Source: Moritella sp. (GTDB taxonomy: Bacteria > Pseudomonadota > Gammaproteobacteria > Enterobacterales > Moritellaceae). From it: a stretch of 64,000 nucleotides of DNA. Both the position numbers and the translations under genes were made by a program. Location of the stretch: positions 42,255 through 106,254 of the forward strand of contig NZ_JABSQR010000019.1 in the NCBI RefSeq assembly GCF_013215705.1. The letters run 5' to 3'. The notes under the pieces are model-generated. The model was not told where the DNA came from. It saw only the letters and a list, made by a program, of their open reading frames with translations, and did no database searches. This document shows positions 52,432 to 63,441 of the stretch, piece by piece. The first letter of the stretch is position 1; each line of letters begins with the position of its first letter.

Positions 52432-53667
52432 TTATTTAGTTACTTGATGTTCAGGGTTATATTTATCCATCACCACGGCACAAACCGCATCACCGGTAAT
52501 ATTCAATGCAGTACGCACCATGTCAAAGATACGGTCTAACGCGAATAATAGTGGTAAACCTTCGATTGGAATGCCCGCCGCCAATAATACTGCAACAACA
52601 AGGAAAGACGGTCCAGGAACACCCGCTTGACCAATCGCACCTAATGTCGATGTGAAGATAATCGCAGCATAAGCCGCCATCCCTAATTCAACATTAAACA
52701 TTTGTGCAAAGAACACGGCGACTAGCCCGTAATAAATAGCATTACCACTCATGTTGATCGTCGCACCTAACGGCAATACAAACGATGCCGTTGAGTTAGC
52801 AATGTTCAATTCTTTTTCACATACTTCCAATGTCACTGGCAATGTCGCCATTGATGACGCTGTCGATAATGCTAACGCTTGTGGTTTCTTCATCGCAGAC
52901 ATGAATTTTAGTACTGGCGTATCAGAGAAGAATTTCACAACAAGTGGATAGAAAATAAAGCCATAGATAATAATCGCAGCAATATAAACAACAAATAGTT
53001 TCATTACCACAGCTAGCGCACTAAAACCAAACGTACCAACCGATTCCGCCATCAGACCAAATACACCAATTGGGGCAATAATCATCACGCAGTTAATCAT
53101 CCACACGAATGCATCGATAATGGTATTTAAGCCATCCATAATTGGTTTGGCACGTTTACGTTCAACTTTCGTTAATGCAATACCAAAGAAGATACTGAAT
53201 ACTAAAATTTGGAGAATGTTACCACTGCTTAACGCACTAAATACGTTAGTTGGGATCATGCCAATAATAGTATCAAATACACCCGGCAGTGTACCCTGCT
53301 CAGCAGTTACGACGGCTAAACCTACACCATGTTGAGAAAAATCAACACCAGCGCCGGGTTCAAATACGGTACCCATGACTAACGCAAGTGCCACAGCAAT
53401 CGCAGACGTCAACATGAAGAATACAAATGTACCCACACCGATTTTACCGGCAGAAGGACTATCACCTAGATTCGCCGCACCCGCAATAATCGATACTGCA
53501 ACAAGTGGGATCACTAACATTTTGATCAGATTAATGAACAAGGCACCCAATGGCGCAAAAATGGCAGCGCCTTCACCCATAAAGGCACCAACCGCAGTAC
53601 CGATAATCATAGCGACTACAACTTGAAATCCAATATTTTTAACTAGACTTTTTTTATCCTTAAGCAA
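52432..53667 (-). CDS. Dicarboxylate/amino acid:cation symporter (DAACS family)
   Basis: A 411-residue inner-membrane transporter of the GltP/DctA/SstT superfamily that imports glutamate, aspartate or dicarboxylates with protons or sodium. The re-entrant-loop signature reads ALSTASSMATLPVTLEV near residue 265 and the TM7 motif is NMSGNAIYYG near residue 302. LDRIFDMVRTALNITGDAV near residue 378 is the substrate-site helix. It starts with TTG at 53667, supported by an AGGAGAG ribosome site. It is a single-gene unit between recD and the terminator. Substrate and ion are not assigned. Confidence 0.88.
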   Translation of the reverse strand: MLKDKKSLVKNIGFQVVVAMIIGTAVGAFMGEGAAIFAPLGALFINLIKMLVIPLVAVSIIAGAANLGDSPSAGKIGVGTFVFFMLTSAIAVALALVMGTVFEPGAGVDFSQHGVGLAVVTAEQGTLPGVFDTIIGMIPTNVFSALSSGNILQILVFSIFFGIALTKVERKRAKPIMDGLNTIIDAFVWMINCVMIIAPIGVFGLMAESVGTFGFSALAVVMKLFVVYIAAIIIYGFIFYPLVVKFFSDTPVLKFMSAMKKPQALALSTASSMATLPVTLEVCEKELNIANSTASFVLPLGATINMSGNAIYYGLVAVFFAQMFNVELGMAAYAAIIFTSTLGAIGQAGVPGPSFLVVAVLLAAGIPIEGLPLLFALDRIFDMVRTALNITGDAVCAVVMDKYNPEHQVTK

Positions 53668-53854
53668 AACACTCTCCTAACAAGGCTTTAAGCAATATAT
53701 TATACGTTGACGAAAAAACGCGGCGAAGATAACACAGTAAGTTGACCATAAACGTGATCAAACGCTAACTTTTTAACTGTATACTTGCAATATCGATAAC
53801 AAAGCACTGCCTTTTTAGGATAAATGATAATTAAGGGTCTAAATCTCAGATCCA

Positions 53855-55882
53855 TCAATCTTGATTAAGTAATGCCATTAATCCACTCACCCGTTCCGTA
53901 CGTAATTTAATCGCTTTTTTCAGTACCGTGACGTTGGTAAATATGTCTAGCTTCTCTTTTGCACGGGTAATACCGGTATAAACCAGCTCTCTGGTTAGCA
54001 CCGGATTAAAGCGATTTGGTAGTATCATTACCGTATGTCTAAATTCAGAACCCTGCGATTTATGGATGGTCATCGCAAAGACCGTTTGATGTGGCGGCAA
54101 TCTGCTTGGTAGAAAAGACTGCACATTACCATCCGCCATTTCAAAATAAACCCGCATACGATCATCGTCATCTTGCATGCAAATGCCAATGTCACCATTG
54201 TATAAACCGAGGCCATGGTCGTTATTGGTGATCATAATCGGTCTACCCGCATACCATTCAGACTGATGTTTACGGATCTTACGCGCCGACTGTAACGCCT
54301 TTTCGATACGCTGATTTAAACCATGTACACCAAAGTCACCCTCTCTGATCGCCGTTAGAATCTGAAAATCATTAAAACTACGTAATATCGATTTAGCTTC
54401 GTCATCGCTCGGTGATACCACCACCTTAGCAAGGTAATCTTGATAACCTTGCTTCGCCATTGTAATTAGCGCGTCGTAGGTTTCGGTAGACAACGGATGC
54501 AAGTGAATATCATCGTGCTGATTTTCCCAAACACGATCAAACTCATTCAGATCACCTCGATTCACCGCGCCAGCTAAACAGCCAATACCGGATTCCGCAT
54601 CAAAACGATAACTCTTACGTAATAAACACAAACTGTCATAAATCGCGGTTGCATCAGAGGCCTGATATTGACTCAGTTCATAGTCAGTGATCTTCGACAG
54701 CCAGTTAATCTGCTCTACCGAATAACCGGATTCAGCATAGGCACAAATATCTGCCAATACCGACCCCGCTTCTACCGAGGCAAGCTGATCTTTATCGCCC
54801 AACAATATCAACCGCGCATGCGGTGGTAATGCCGCTAACAATTTTGCCATCAAGGGTAAGTCAACCATCGAGGCTTCATCAACCACCAATACATCAAGAT
54901 GTAAGGGGTTTTCTTTATGATGGCGAAATGCTTGTCTATTCGGGATAACACCTAATAACCTATGTATCGTACCCGCTTGCTCGGGGATGAGATCCGCGAC
55001 GCTAACGTGTAAATCGAGTTTACCTTTGGCACCCGCAATCGATTCAGTTAACCGTGCAGCTGCTTTACCAGTTGGCGCTACAAGTTTAATGGTTAACGCT
55101 TGTTGCGCTAATAATCCCTGTTCGATTAATAACGCTAATAACTTGGTTACTGTGGTGGTTTTACCTGTACCTGGCCCCCCTGAGATAACGGAAAAATGAC
55201 GAGTAGCAGCAACGGCCACCGATAATTTTTGCCAATTTAAACAGTATGCTTCAGGTATTAAACTATCCAATGCATGTAACTCTTGGGCATTTTTAGCCGT
55301 GAGTAATACCTGCTCCACATCCTGCCAACTAATCCGGCCTTTCTTCACCACATCGAGATATTTCGCCACAAATGCTTGCGCACTAAAGTTCGCTTCTCGT
55401 TCTTTCGCTAAAATAGGAAATAGAAAACCATAATCACGCTTGAACAAACGATTTAGACTGGCGCTTAAATCCGGTTGCTGACTTTGTTTTGCTAAGTCTT
55501 TTAATTGCTGCGCTACTTGTAGCTCGTAAGCCCAGTAGCGCTGTAAATATAATTTATTGGCATCGTTCACAAACTGTAATGGTGCCGACTCACCAACCAC
55601 CACCGAATTTGCTAATAATGTCGGCCAAGTAGTGCTACGACTCGGTACTTCAGCCAGTAATAGATGTGAACGGGTTACATTCAAATCAAATAACGCACTA
55701 GTGTCTATATTTTTTAAATCAATACAGACATGCCCTTTTCCCAGTTGATAACTGGTTAAGCAGGCTAATAAAATAATAGCGGGATCAGATTCATAATTAC
55801 TGATAAAACGAGCAAACTGGTAATCCAATTGACGAATTTTATTTTCGTTGGCTAATTCTTTGAGACATTGAAGTACACTCAT
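53855..55882 (-). CDS. recD: RecBCD exonuclease V subunit RecD
   Basis: RecD is the fast 5'-3' helicase of RecBCD, which processes double-strand ends and regulates Chi recognition. The 675-residue product (E. coli 608) has the Walker A motif VISGGPGTGKTTTVTKLL near residue 235. VLVVDEASMVDLPLMAKLL is Walker B, and MTIHKSQGSEF and YTGITRAKEKL are the C-terminal helicase motifs. The extra length lies in the N-terminal domain and a mid-region linker. Its ATG overlaps the recB stop (ATGA), so translation is coupled. Confidence 0.96.
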   Translation of the reverse strand: MSVLQCLKELANENKIRQLDYQFARFISNYESDPAIILLACLTSYQLGKGHVCIDLKNIDTSALFDLNVTRSHLLLAEVPSRSTTWPTLLANSVVVGESAPLQFVNDANKLYLQRYWAYELQVAQQLKDLAKQSQQPDLSASLNRLFKRDYGFLFPILAKEREANFSAQAFVAKYLDVVKKGRISWQDVEQVLLTAKNAQELHALDSLIPEAYCLNWQKLSVAVAATRHFSVISGGPGTGKTTTVTKLLALLIEQGLLAQQALTIKLVAPTGKAAARLTESIAGAKGKLDLHVSVADLIPEQAGTIHRLLGVIPNRQAFRHHKENPLHLDVLVVDEASMVDLPLMAKLLAALPPHARLILLGDKDQLASVEAGSVLADICAYAESGYSVEQINWLSKITDYELSQYQASDATAIYDSLCLLRKSYRFDAESGIGCLAGAVNRGDLNEFDRVWENQHDDIHLHPLSTETYDALITMAKQGYQDYLAKVVVSPSDDEAKSILRSFNDFQILTAIREGDFGVHGLNQRIEKALQSARKIRKHQSEWYAGRPIMITNNDHGLGLYNGDIGICMQDDDDRMRVYFEMADGNVQSFLPSRLPPHQTVFAMTIHKSQGSEFRHTVMILPNRFNPVLTRELVYTGITRAKEKLDIFTNVTVLKKAIKLRTERVSGLMALLNQD

Positions 55883-58800
55883 GATGCGAGTTCTCCTAAA
55901 AATAAATCATCTAACTGCATAACAAAATCAAGTGATGGTTTGGTGAAGAAGACGCCGTATTCAGCCGCAGTTTCGACTTGCATGCCACGTAAGAACAAAT
56001 AATAAACGCCACCGAAATGTTGCTCATAGTTGTAATCTGAAATACGTGAACGTAAGAAACGGTGTAACGCTAAGGTATACAGTTGGTACTGCAGTTCATA
56101 TCTATGCTCAATCATCACCTGATTAATCGCACCAAAGGTATAATCCGCTTGGCTGTCACCTAAATGATTGGATTTATAATCCAGTACGTAATAACGACCT
56201 TCATAGACGAATACCAGATCGATAAACCCTTTTAGCATGCCGCTCACTTGTTGAAAATCAAGTTCACCAGCCTGTTGAGAAAGTCCATCATGCTGCTTTA
56301 TCAATGAATTTAAATCATCACAATTAAGTGATGAAATCGGCATAAAGAATTCCATCTCCACTTTTTTCTGGGTTGGCGTTAACTGACGTAAACTAAAGCC
56401 ATCCTGCAATGGACAATCCAGTACTTGGTTAACCAGTTCAAGTAATACTGGCAACCAAGCTAAGTCATACCCTTCGCGCTCAAGCAGTTGTAATATTTGC
56501 TCGGTAAGTATGTCTTCGTCAACATTGGAAAAATCAATGTGCTCAAACACCGTATGTAATAAGGTACCGGCCGCAGCACCACGCGGGAAACTAAAAATAT
56601 CCCAACTGGCTTCTTGTTCATCTTCTTTTTCGGTATCCACTTCGGCATCAAATCCCGGCAATTCCAGTGATGCGTCATAACTAGAATGACGATTACCATG
56701 GCTATGGCGAGATAGTGCAGAATAACTCGTTACCCACCAGTTTTTACTAATCGGATTGGTCATCGTCCTAGCTTGATAAACCACAGGTGGTGCAACGATG
56801 GGTTGATAAACATCAACCGCCGCTAACGGAGGAGACACTACATCAACACAAGTCTGCTGTTCGGCAAGTTTTTCGACACAGGCTTTAAATTCAGTATCTT
56901 TGCATTCTTCACCTTGCTGTAATAAATAGCCCATCGCATTTAAGTGCATTTTGTTATGAGAGTTACCCATTTTAACCGCACCTAAGCCTAGCCAAGTTGC
57001 ATAAACACCCCGCGTTAATGCCACATATAACAGCCGTAGATCTTCAGCAAGACGCTCTTGATCAGCTTGTTCTTTCGCTGACTCTAACGCCTCTTCATCA
57101 TCTAAATCAAGATGTACATAAGTATGACCATCCTGATGATAAAGTGGCGTTGACGCTTGTCTTGTCGCACAAATAAACGGCAGGAATACTAAGTTATATT
57201 CCAGTCCTTTTGATTTATGGATCGTCACTACTTGTACGAGATCGGCTTCACTTTCTAAACGAACCAGCTGCTCTTGTGCATCACTATTTGGGTTTTCAAT
57301 TTTTTCACCAAACCAGCGGAACAAACTATACTCGCCATCTAATTCCAAACTCGCTTCTTGCAATAATTCGCCCAAATGCAGAACATCAGTCAAACGTCTA
57401 TCACCGCCCAGTCCTGAGAGCATGATCGCGGCAATATTTTGCTGATTAAGTAATAATCTTAATGCTGGTAAAAATCCTTGCCACTGTAGGGTATTTTGAT
57501 ATTGCTTAAATTCTGCAACGGTTTGTTCCCAGACTTTTTCATCATTACTCAGCTGGTCTAACTCAATCGCTGGTTTCTCAAAAATAGCGGTCGCTAATGC
57601 CGCTCGCAATAAACCTTCATCTTCAGGATTCAAAATAGCAGCAAAAATATGATACAACTCGCGCGCTTCACGGGTTGCGAATACACTTTCACGATTCGAC
57701 ATATAAACACTAGGAATAGATAAAGCATCAAGCTGCTCACGCACTAATTTAGCTTCCGCTCCCGTTCGCACAAGGATAGCAATATCACCGGCTTTTACAG
57801 CCCTACCCGCTAATATCGCGTTACCTTGCTGCGCATCAGTTAATAATGTCGCAATCTGATTAGCCGTCGCTTTGGCATAGACTTGTTGATAGAGGCCCTT
57901 GGTCATATTTTTCTGACCTTCGTCTTCGTGTAACCAAAGTTGTAACGCTGCAGGTTCAACACCATTCAATAACAAAGGTTTACTTTTACCTTGCGACTCA
58001 ACAGGCTGAAAACTAATACTGTCTTCATAAATGAAAGGTTTATTGGCATGCCCAAACACACGGTTTACCGCACTGACCATCGCAGTCGAAGAACGCCAAT
58101 TTTTAGCTAAGGTGTAATGATCATCAACATTTTCACGGGCTTGCATATAGGTAAAAATATCTGCACCACGGAAACTATAAATAGCTTGTTTCGGATCACC
58201 AATCATAAATAAACCAGCACCATCTTGTTTACCGTAGATAGTATTAAAAATATCGTATTGTTGCTGATCGGTATCTTGGAATTCATCAATCATGGCAACC
58301 GGATATTGGCTGCGAATACATTCAGCTAAACTCGCAGCTTGATCGCCCACTAATGCTGCAGATAATCCCGACAACAGATCATCAAAAGATAATAGCTGTG
58401 ATTGATTTTTGGTTTTCATCACACGCGCACGCACGTACTCAACAGCTCTCACAATAAAACAATCTTTAAGTGATAATGGCTGCTCTAATAAGACTTCAAT
58501 ATCGCAGAACACTGGATGCTCTGGCGATTGTTTGCCTTTTTTAGTTTTAGCGGTTAAAGCATGCTGGGCAAATTTAACGATACTATCAGGTAAGTCATTT
58601 TGCTTAGTTTCTGATTGCGACCAACTGAGCATTTCATTTAGCCACTTTGCCACGCTAGCAACACGATAACTATTGCCATTCAAGTTACCCGCTTGAATTA
58701 ATTCACAGAGATCACTGGCATTGGTAAACCATGCGTCTTTGACCTGCTGAATCGATAAAATTAATTTATCGTAACTCTGCTCAATATCATCACTGCCGGT

Positions 58801-59451
58801 TTTAGCAATAAACTCGATATCGGTATTAGATAAGTACCCCGAAATATCGCGCAGCAGTGCTTGTGGTGAAGGCCAAAAGCTATGCACCATATCAATCATA
58901 CCGTCTTTATAACGATAGAAATGACTACGCCAAAAATCAGCAATAGCATTAAATTTCAGCTGCGATTCATCAGTAATAAATTCACTTTCAAATAATGCCC
59001 CGGACTCAAATGCATTTTGCTTCAGCATACGCTGACAAAAACCATGAATGGTATAAATAGCCGCTTCATCCATCTGCCTTTCTGCAGCCAATAATGATTT
59101 AGCACAACGCGCATAATCCTGAGCGTGGGTATCAGCCAGTAACAGATTAATCACCGGATCATCACTATAGCCAATACTAAAGGCAATGCGTGCTTGATGA
59201 ATACGAGCCCGAATACGATCGCGTAATTCAGCCGTTGCCGCTTCTGTAAATGTTACTACCAATATTTGGTCGACATTTAATGCTTCGATTTGACCTTCTT
59301 TGTTATAAGCATTATCGCCGCCATGACCCAATAATAACCGCAAATATAAACTGGCAATGGTAAACGTTTTACCTGTACCGGCAGATGCTTCGATCAAACG
59401 CTCACCATAGAGAGGAAACGTCATCGCATTAAGGATATTTACGTCAGCCAT
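55879..59451 (-). CDS. recB: RecBCD exonuclease V subunit RecB
   Basis: RecB is the 3'-5' helicase and the sole nuclease of RecBCD, and loads RecA after Chi. The 1190-residue product (E. coli 1180) begins with Walker A ERLIEASAGTGKTFTIASLYLR-type sequence (EASAGTGKT near residue 19). It carries AMIDEFQDTDQQQYDIF (motif II) and VVTIHKSKGLEYNLVFLP (motif V region). The C-terminal nuclease has VLDYKSNHLGDS with the metal-binding Asp and Lys near residue 1110. Its start overlaps the recC stop (TAATG). Confidence 0.97.
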   Translation of the reverse strand: MADVNILNAMTFPLYGERLIEASAGTGKTFTIASLYLRLLLGHGGDNAYNKEGQIEALNVDQILVVTFTEAATAELRDRIRARIHQARIAFSIGYSDDPVINLLLADTHAQDYARCAKSLLAAERQMDEAAIYTIHGFCQRMLKQNAFESGALFESEFITDESQLKFNAIADFWRSHFYRYKDGMIDMVHSFWPSPQALLRDISGYLSNTDIEFIAKTGSDDIEQSYDKLILSIQQVKDAWFTNASDLCELIQAGNLNGNSYRVASVAKWLNEMLSWSQSETKQNDLPDSIVKFAQHALTAKTKKGKQSPEHPVFCDIEVLLEQPLSLKDCFIVRAVEYVRARVMKTKNQSQLLSFDDLLSGLSAALVGDQAASLAECIRSQYPVAMIDEFQDTDQQQYDIFNTIYGKQDGAGLFMIGDPKQAIYSFRGADIFTYMQARENVDDHYTLAKNWRSSTAMVSAVNRVFGHANKPFIYEDSISFQPVESQGKSKPLLLNGVEPAALQLWLHEDEGQKNMTKGLYQQVYAKATANQIATLLTDAQQGNAILAGRAVKAGDIAILVRTGAEAKLVREQLDALSIPSVYMSNRESVFATREARELYHIFAAILNPEDEGLLRAALATAIFEKPAIELDQLSNDEKVWEQTVAEFKQYQNTLQWQGFLPALRLLLNQQNIAAIMLSGLGGDRRLTDVLHLGELLQEASLELDGEYSLFRWFGEKIENPNSDAQEQLVRLESEADLVQVVTIHKSKGLEYNLVFLPFICATRQASTPLYHQDGHTYVHLDLDDEEALESAKEQADQERLAEDLRLLYVALTRGVYATWLGLGAVKMGNSHNKMHLNAMGYLLQQGEECKDTEFKACVEKLAEQQTCVDVVSPPLAAVDVYQPIVAPPVVYQARTMTNPISKNWWVTSYSALSRHSHGNRHSSYDASLELPGFDAEVDTEKEDEQEASWDIFSFPRGAAAGTLLHTVFEHIDFSNVDEDILTEQILQLLEREGYDLAWLPVLLELVNQVLDCPLQDGFSLRQLTPTQKKVEMEFFMPISSLNCDDLNSLIKQHDGLSQQAGELDFQQVSGMLKGFIDLVFVYEGRYYVLDYKSNHLGDSQADYTFGAINQVMIEHRYELQYQLYTLALHRFLRSRISDYNYEQHFGGVYYLFLRGMQVETAAEYGVFFTKPSLDFVMQLDDLFLGELAS

Positions 59452-62400
59452 TATTCAACATCCTCTAGGTATTCAAATATTGGAAATAACACCGACTCTG
59501 AAGACGCTGACATTAATGTATATACCTCATCATTTAAACGTGGAAAACTACGTTGCAGATAATCATCCGCATTTTCACCCATGCGGTTATAACCACCTTC
59601 AAAATTCAATAACGCTTCCGATCTTAATTTATAATCATCCGGCGCTGCAGTTGTACATTTAGTTTTTGCCCAACCCCAGCCAGTTTTAGGGAATAACGCC
59701 AAAGGCTGGCAGCAGCCATCGTTATAAACCTCAAATAATTGAAATAGTAATTCTCTCGCCCGAGATTGCTCAATGACTCTAAGTCGTTGCACAACTGGTT
59801 TACCCGCCGTAAGGTGGACAAGCGTTGTCGCAACCGGGTTTTTAATACTAATACAGAAACATAAATGCTCCAGCCAAACTTGCAGGTAATCCTTACCGTT
59901 AAAACCACTCGGTTTATGTCGTACTAAACCACCGTTATATATTTGTTTTAACCAACCCACTAAACGCCCTGAAACCAAAGGGATATCGACTTCGAGATCA
60001 TCATTACTGTTGGTTAATAACGGCATTAATACCTGAGCAAGTTGATTGACGGTGCTCACTTCTTTATCCAGCGAGATCTGCCCAAAACGACCAAGTGGTA
60101 AACGTCCAGAGGCAACCAAGCGTTCAGTCACCACACTAATGTCGCCACCCATCAATTCAGTTTCCAACAATTGCGCTTTAAGGTGATATTTTTCTAAGTT
60201 ATCAACATCAAAAGGTTCGTCATCAAGCACATCGAGACTGGCCTGATTAAAATAAACTTTTAAACGGCGGTTAAAGAAGTACTTAGTCGGATGGCGATAA
60301 AAACGTAGTAGTTCAGCTAACTCTACCTCTTGCATATCATCATTGGGGATTAACGCAGGCAGCGGTTCCGTCATAAATTGTCTTAATTCTTCAGCGGGGG
60401 CAAGCGCAGGTAGCCACTCTTTGGCAAAAGAGGTCGGTGCTTCAGGATTAAAATAACGTGCATCAAATGGCTGTAAAGCATGCTGCTGAATGAGATGTAT
60501 CAATAATTTTTTCGCGGATTCATCTGGCGACAAGCCCTCATCACCGGTAATACAAAAACTTTGCTGACAATACTGTAATAATTCAGTTATTAACACAGAT
60601 GGCAGACGTTCACTCTTATCGCGAATACTACTGCCAATATAGCTGATATATAATTTACTTTGGGCTGAAATCAACGCTTCCAAAAATAAATAACGGTCAT
60701 CATCACGGCGACTACGATCCCCCTGTTTATGATCGTTAGCCATTAAATCAAAACCCATTGGCGGAATTGAGCGTGGATAAACACCATCATTCATACCAAG
60801 CAAACAAATAACTTTAAACGGAATTGAACGCATCGGCATTAGGGTACAGAAGTTAATTTGACCCGCGAGAAATTTTTGACTAGCACCGGCTTGTGATAAC
60901 GCATTATTTAAATAATCACGTAATACTAACGGAGTGATTTGTTTGTCATAACTGGCACTTTTTAATTGCTCATCTAAATGTGAAAAAGCATCTCGAATCA
61001 TTTTTATTGATTGCTCATCATCCACATCAATTTTATAAAAACTATCTATCAGCGTATTACCTAACTTGATCCAGTCTGCTATCGGTTTCGGATCTTGTAA
61101 TGACGTTAGACTATCTAATAATGCTTCAATAAAGTGAGCTAATTTACCGAGTAGTTCAGCTTCGATCCCCTGCACTTCTTGATAAGGCAATATGCCTTGA
61201 TAAATATCATCACCACCATAAGCGTAACCCAGCAACATACGATGTAAGCCAAATAACCAAGTATTTTGTTTCATCCCCGGTAAATCAAAACGCGTTGCAT
61301 CATCTTCATCTAAACCCCAGCGAATACCAGATTCATCAATCCATTGGCGTAATCGGTTAAACTCATCCGGCGTAATAGCAAAACGCGCCAGTACCGCCGG
61401 TACTTCTAATAACGACAATAATTCAGATACGTTACAACGCGATAAAGGTAGCGCCAGTAATTGTAAAAAACTGAGTAAAATAGGATTATCATACTGCGCG
61501 CCACTATCTGAGATAGAAAACGGAATATACCGTTCATCATAACGGTCCATCGCACCAAACACCGCTTGAATATAAGGACTGTAACCATTTACATCAGGCA
61601 TCATGATAACCACATCTCGGGGATTAAGATCTGGATTTTCCGAAAACATAGTGAGCAAATTATTATGTAATACTTCTATTTCTCGCATTGGACTATGACA
61701 GCTGTGCAGTTCAAGTGAAGTGTCTGCAGGATTAATAGGGAGTTTATAACGACTATCGCGTGTATTGGCATCCTGTAGTGAAACATCAAACTCTGCCATA
61801 CTGCGATCAGCCAAGTCTAAAATATCGCGCTGAATACTTGCAAGTAGTCCATCATCGGTCGGTTCCACAAAAACATCTAATTCCTGACAACCAAAACCCG
61901 TCAATAACGCTAAATTATCGCGACCCAATTTACCCATAGACGCGAGTAGTGGATTACCCACTTTAAATGCGTCATCTTCATCAAAGAGAGCGCGCACAGT
62001 TTGTTCATCATCAGCACTCACCTTATCACTCATACCAAGGGTTTCATTGTTATGATTAACCATAGTACGTTGCTTTAGCAGCCATTTAGGGTCTATCAGA
62101 TCACCCCAGTACAAGCGACAAGGGTTCGATAACATAAAGTGTATTTCAGTATGCATACCAAGAGCACGCAGTGCATCTAAATAACGCGGTGGTAATGCCG
62201 ATACACCAAATACAAATATCCGATCAGGTAGCAGCTTGGCATCAAAAGTAGAACTATTCAGACAAGCGATAAATTGATCATATAAGTTGGCACGGTGATA
62301 ATGAGATTGACCCAGAGCTGCTGTTTTAGCCACTAATTCACGCCATAATAATGGCTGCCAAGGATGCGTATCGGCATGAATATTTTCACCAGCTTCCCAT

Positions 62401-62843
62401 TTAGCTATCCAATCTGGTCGATACACTAAATATTGGTCAAATGTGTCGGATATTTTCTGGCAAAGTTGGAATAGACGGTAATCATCTTGATCATCCGCTA
62501 GATAATGCTTTAATGATTCGAACTCAGGTAGCACTAATAACTCAGGAAGGATTAACATTAACTTCCAAGACATAGCCTCTTTATTAAATGCACTCTTGTC
62601 GGGAATGTCAGGCAATACCTTTTGGAACATTTTCCAAATAAAAGAAGCAGGTAATGGGAAGGTAATATTAGCCGAGATGCCCATCGACTTTGCCAATTCC
62701 ATCTTCACCCATTGCGCCATACCTGGACTTTGAACTAAAACTTGCTCTTCGACAAAAGGGTCGGCAAGTGGATCTTTCGCAATAAAGTGAGCCATTAGCT
62801 CTTTTAAAATATCTAATTGATTCGAATGATAAAGATTAAACAC
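59451..62843 (-). CDS. recC: RecBCD exonuclease V subunit RecC
   Basis: RecC splits the DNA duplex and recognises Chi in the single strand; its helicase and nuclease folds are inactive. The 1130-residue product (E. coli 1122) starts with FNLYHSNQLDILKELM and has VLVQSPGMAQWVKMELA and FPLPASFIWKMFQKVLPDIP, matching E. coli RecC closely. I chose GTG at 62843, with GGAG 5 nt upstream and agreement with the family N-terminus. The longer frame to 62900 adds 19 residues without homology. It is first gene of recCBD; thyA and ptrA, neighbours in enterobacteria, are absent. Confidence 0.95.
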   Translation of the reverse strand: MFNLYHSNQLDILKELMAHFIAKDPLADPFVEEQVLVQSPGMAQWVKMELAKSMGISANITFPLPASFIWKMFQKVLPDIPDKSAFNKEAMSWKLMLILPELLVLPEFESLKHYLADDQDDYRLFQLCQKISDTFDQYLVYRPDWIAKWEAGENIHADTHPWQPLLWRELVAKTAALGQSHYHRANLYDQFIACLNSSTFDAKLLPDRIFVFGVSALPPRYLDALRALGMHTEIHFMLSNPCRLYWGDLIDPKWLLKQRTMVNHNNETLGMSDKVSADDEQTVRALFDEDDAFKVGNPLLASMGKLGRDNLALLTGFGCQELDVFVEPTDDGLLASIQRDILDLADRSMAEFDVSLQDANTRDSRYKLPINPADTSLELHSCHSPMREIEVLHNNLLTMFSENPDLNPRDVVIMMPDVNGYSPYIQAVFGAMDRYDERYIPFSISDSGAQYDNPILLSFLQLLALPLSRCNVSELLSLLEVPAVLARFAITPDEFNRLRQWIDESGIRWGLDEDDATRFDLPGMKQNTWLFGLHRMLLGYAYGGDDIYQGILPYQEVQGIEAELLGKLAHFIEALLDSLTSLQDPKPIADWIKLGNTLIDSFYKIDVDDEQSIKMIRDAFSHLDEQLKSASYDKQITPLVLRDYLNNALSQAGASQKFLAGQINFCTLMPMRSIPFKVICLLGMNDGVYPRSIPPMGFDLMANDHKQGDRSRRDDDRYLFLEALISAQSKLYISYIGSSIRDKSERLPSVLITELLQYCQQSFCITGDEGLSPDESAKKLLIHLIQQHALQPFDARYFNPEAPTSFAKEWLPALAPAEELRQFMTEPLPALIPNDDMQEVELAELLRFYRHPTKYFFNRRLKVYFNQASLDVLDDEPFDVDNLEKYHLKAQLLETELMGGDISVVTERLVASGRLPLGRFGQISLDKEVSTVNQLAQVLMPLLTNSNDDLEVDIPLVSGRLVGWLKQIYNGGLVRHKPSGFNGKDYLQVWLEHLCFCISIKNPVATTLVHLTAGKPVVQRLRVIEQSRARELLFQLFEVYNDGCCQPLALFPKTGWGWAKTKCTTAAPDDYKLRSEALLNFEGGYNRMGENADDYLQRSFPRLNDEVYTLMSASSESVLFPIFEYLEDVE

Positions 62844-63027
62844 GGTAACTCCAGACTGATAACCTATTGGAATTGTGGAGCATACGAACTCAGTATGCAA
62901 TGTAGAAAAAACGACATGTTGGTTTTTGCGACAGAAATATGAAAACCTACTCCTAGATGAAACTAAAAGCGCAGAGATTAACGGTCTTTATCATTTAAAA
63001 GGTAAACATTGCTAACCCCAAATACAC
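62844..63027. other. Upstream region of recC
   Basis: About 180 bp between the recC start and the terminator hairpins. It contains a small dyad, GCATAC...GTATGC (62880-62898), but no recognised gene and no clear sigma-70 promoter. Confidence 0.5.
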
Positions 63028-63053
63028 AAAAACCAGCCGTAGGCTGGTTTTTT
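63028..63053. terminator. Strong hairpin insulating recC from the rrn operon
   Basis: AAAAACCAGCC (63028-63038) pairs with GGCTGGTTTTT (63042-63052) around GTA, with T-runs on both strands. It lies between the rrn terminator and recC. Confidence 0.85.
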
Positions 63054-63144
63054 ATTGTTGTAATTTTTTATGTTCAGCAGCTTAAGCTAGTGACCTTTAA
63101 TTCAATCTCACAGTGATCACGCCACTGCCTTAAATTTCAGACAC

Positions 63145-63176
63145 AAAAAAGCCGATATCATTGCTGATATCGGCTC
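63145..63176 (-). terminator. rrn operon terminator
   Basis: AGCCGATATCA and TGATATCGGCT form an 11-bp stem about 15 nt beyond the 5S 3' end, with six T following on the minus strand. Confidence 0.88.
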
Positions 63177-63188
63177 TCTCTAATTTGG

Positions 63189-63307
63189 CGCTTGGCGATG
63201 CCCTACTCTCACATGGGGAAACCCCACACTACCATCGGCGTTATTACGTTTCACTACTGAGTTCGGAATGGAATCAGGTGGTACCGCAACACTATGGTCA
63301 CCAAGCA
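63189..63307 (-). rRNA. rrf: 5S ribosomal RNA
   Basis: About 119 nt on the minus strand. TGCTTGG at the 5' end pairs with CCAAGCG at the 3' end. Internal blocks CCGAACTCAG, AGTGAAACG and GCCGATGGTAGTGTGGGG match bacterial 5S. The ends are placed by helix I pairing, give or take 2 nt. It is the last gene of the rrn operon, 134 bp after 23S. Confidence 0.96.
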
Positions 63308-63441
63308 AATCTGGTTTGCTTTCTATAAGAAACTTTCGTTTCTATTGTAAATCTGAAAAGCTATAAATAAAGAAGTCTTTAAAACATAAAGTATTCAATT
63401 CTATTCTTAAGTCGATATTTCAATTAATCATACTTTAATTT
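63308..63441 (-). other. 23S-5S intergenic spacer
   Basis: 134 bp of AT-rich transcribed spacer. No tRNA is present. GAAACTTTCGTTTC (63330-63343) can form a short hairpin, possibly a processing feature. Confidence 0.7.
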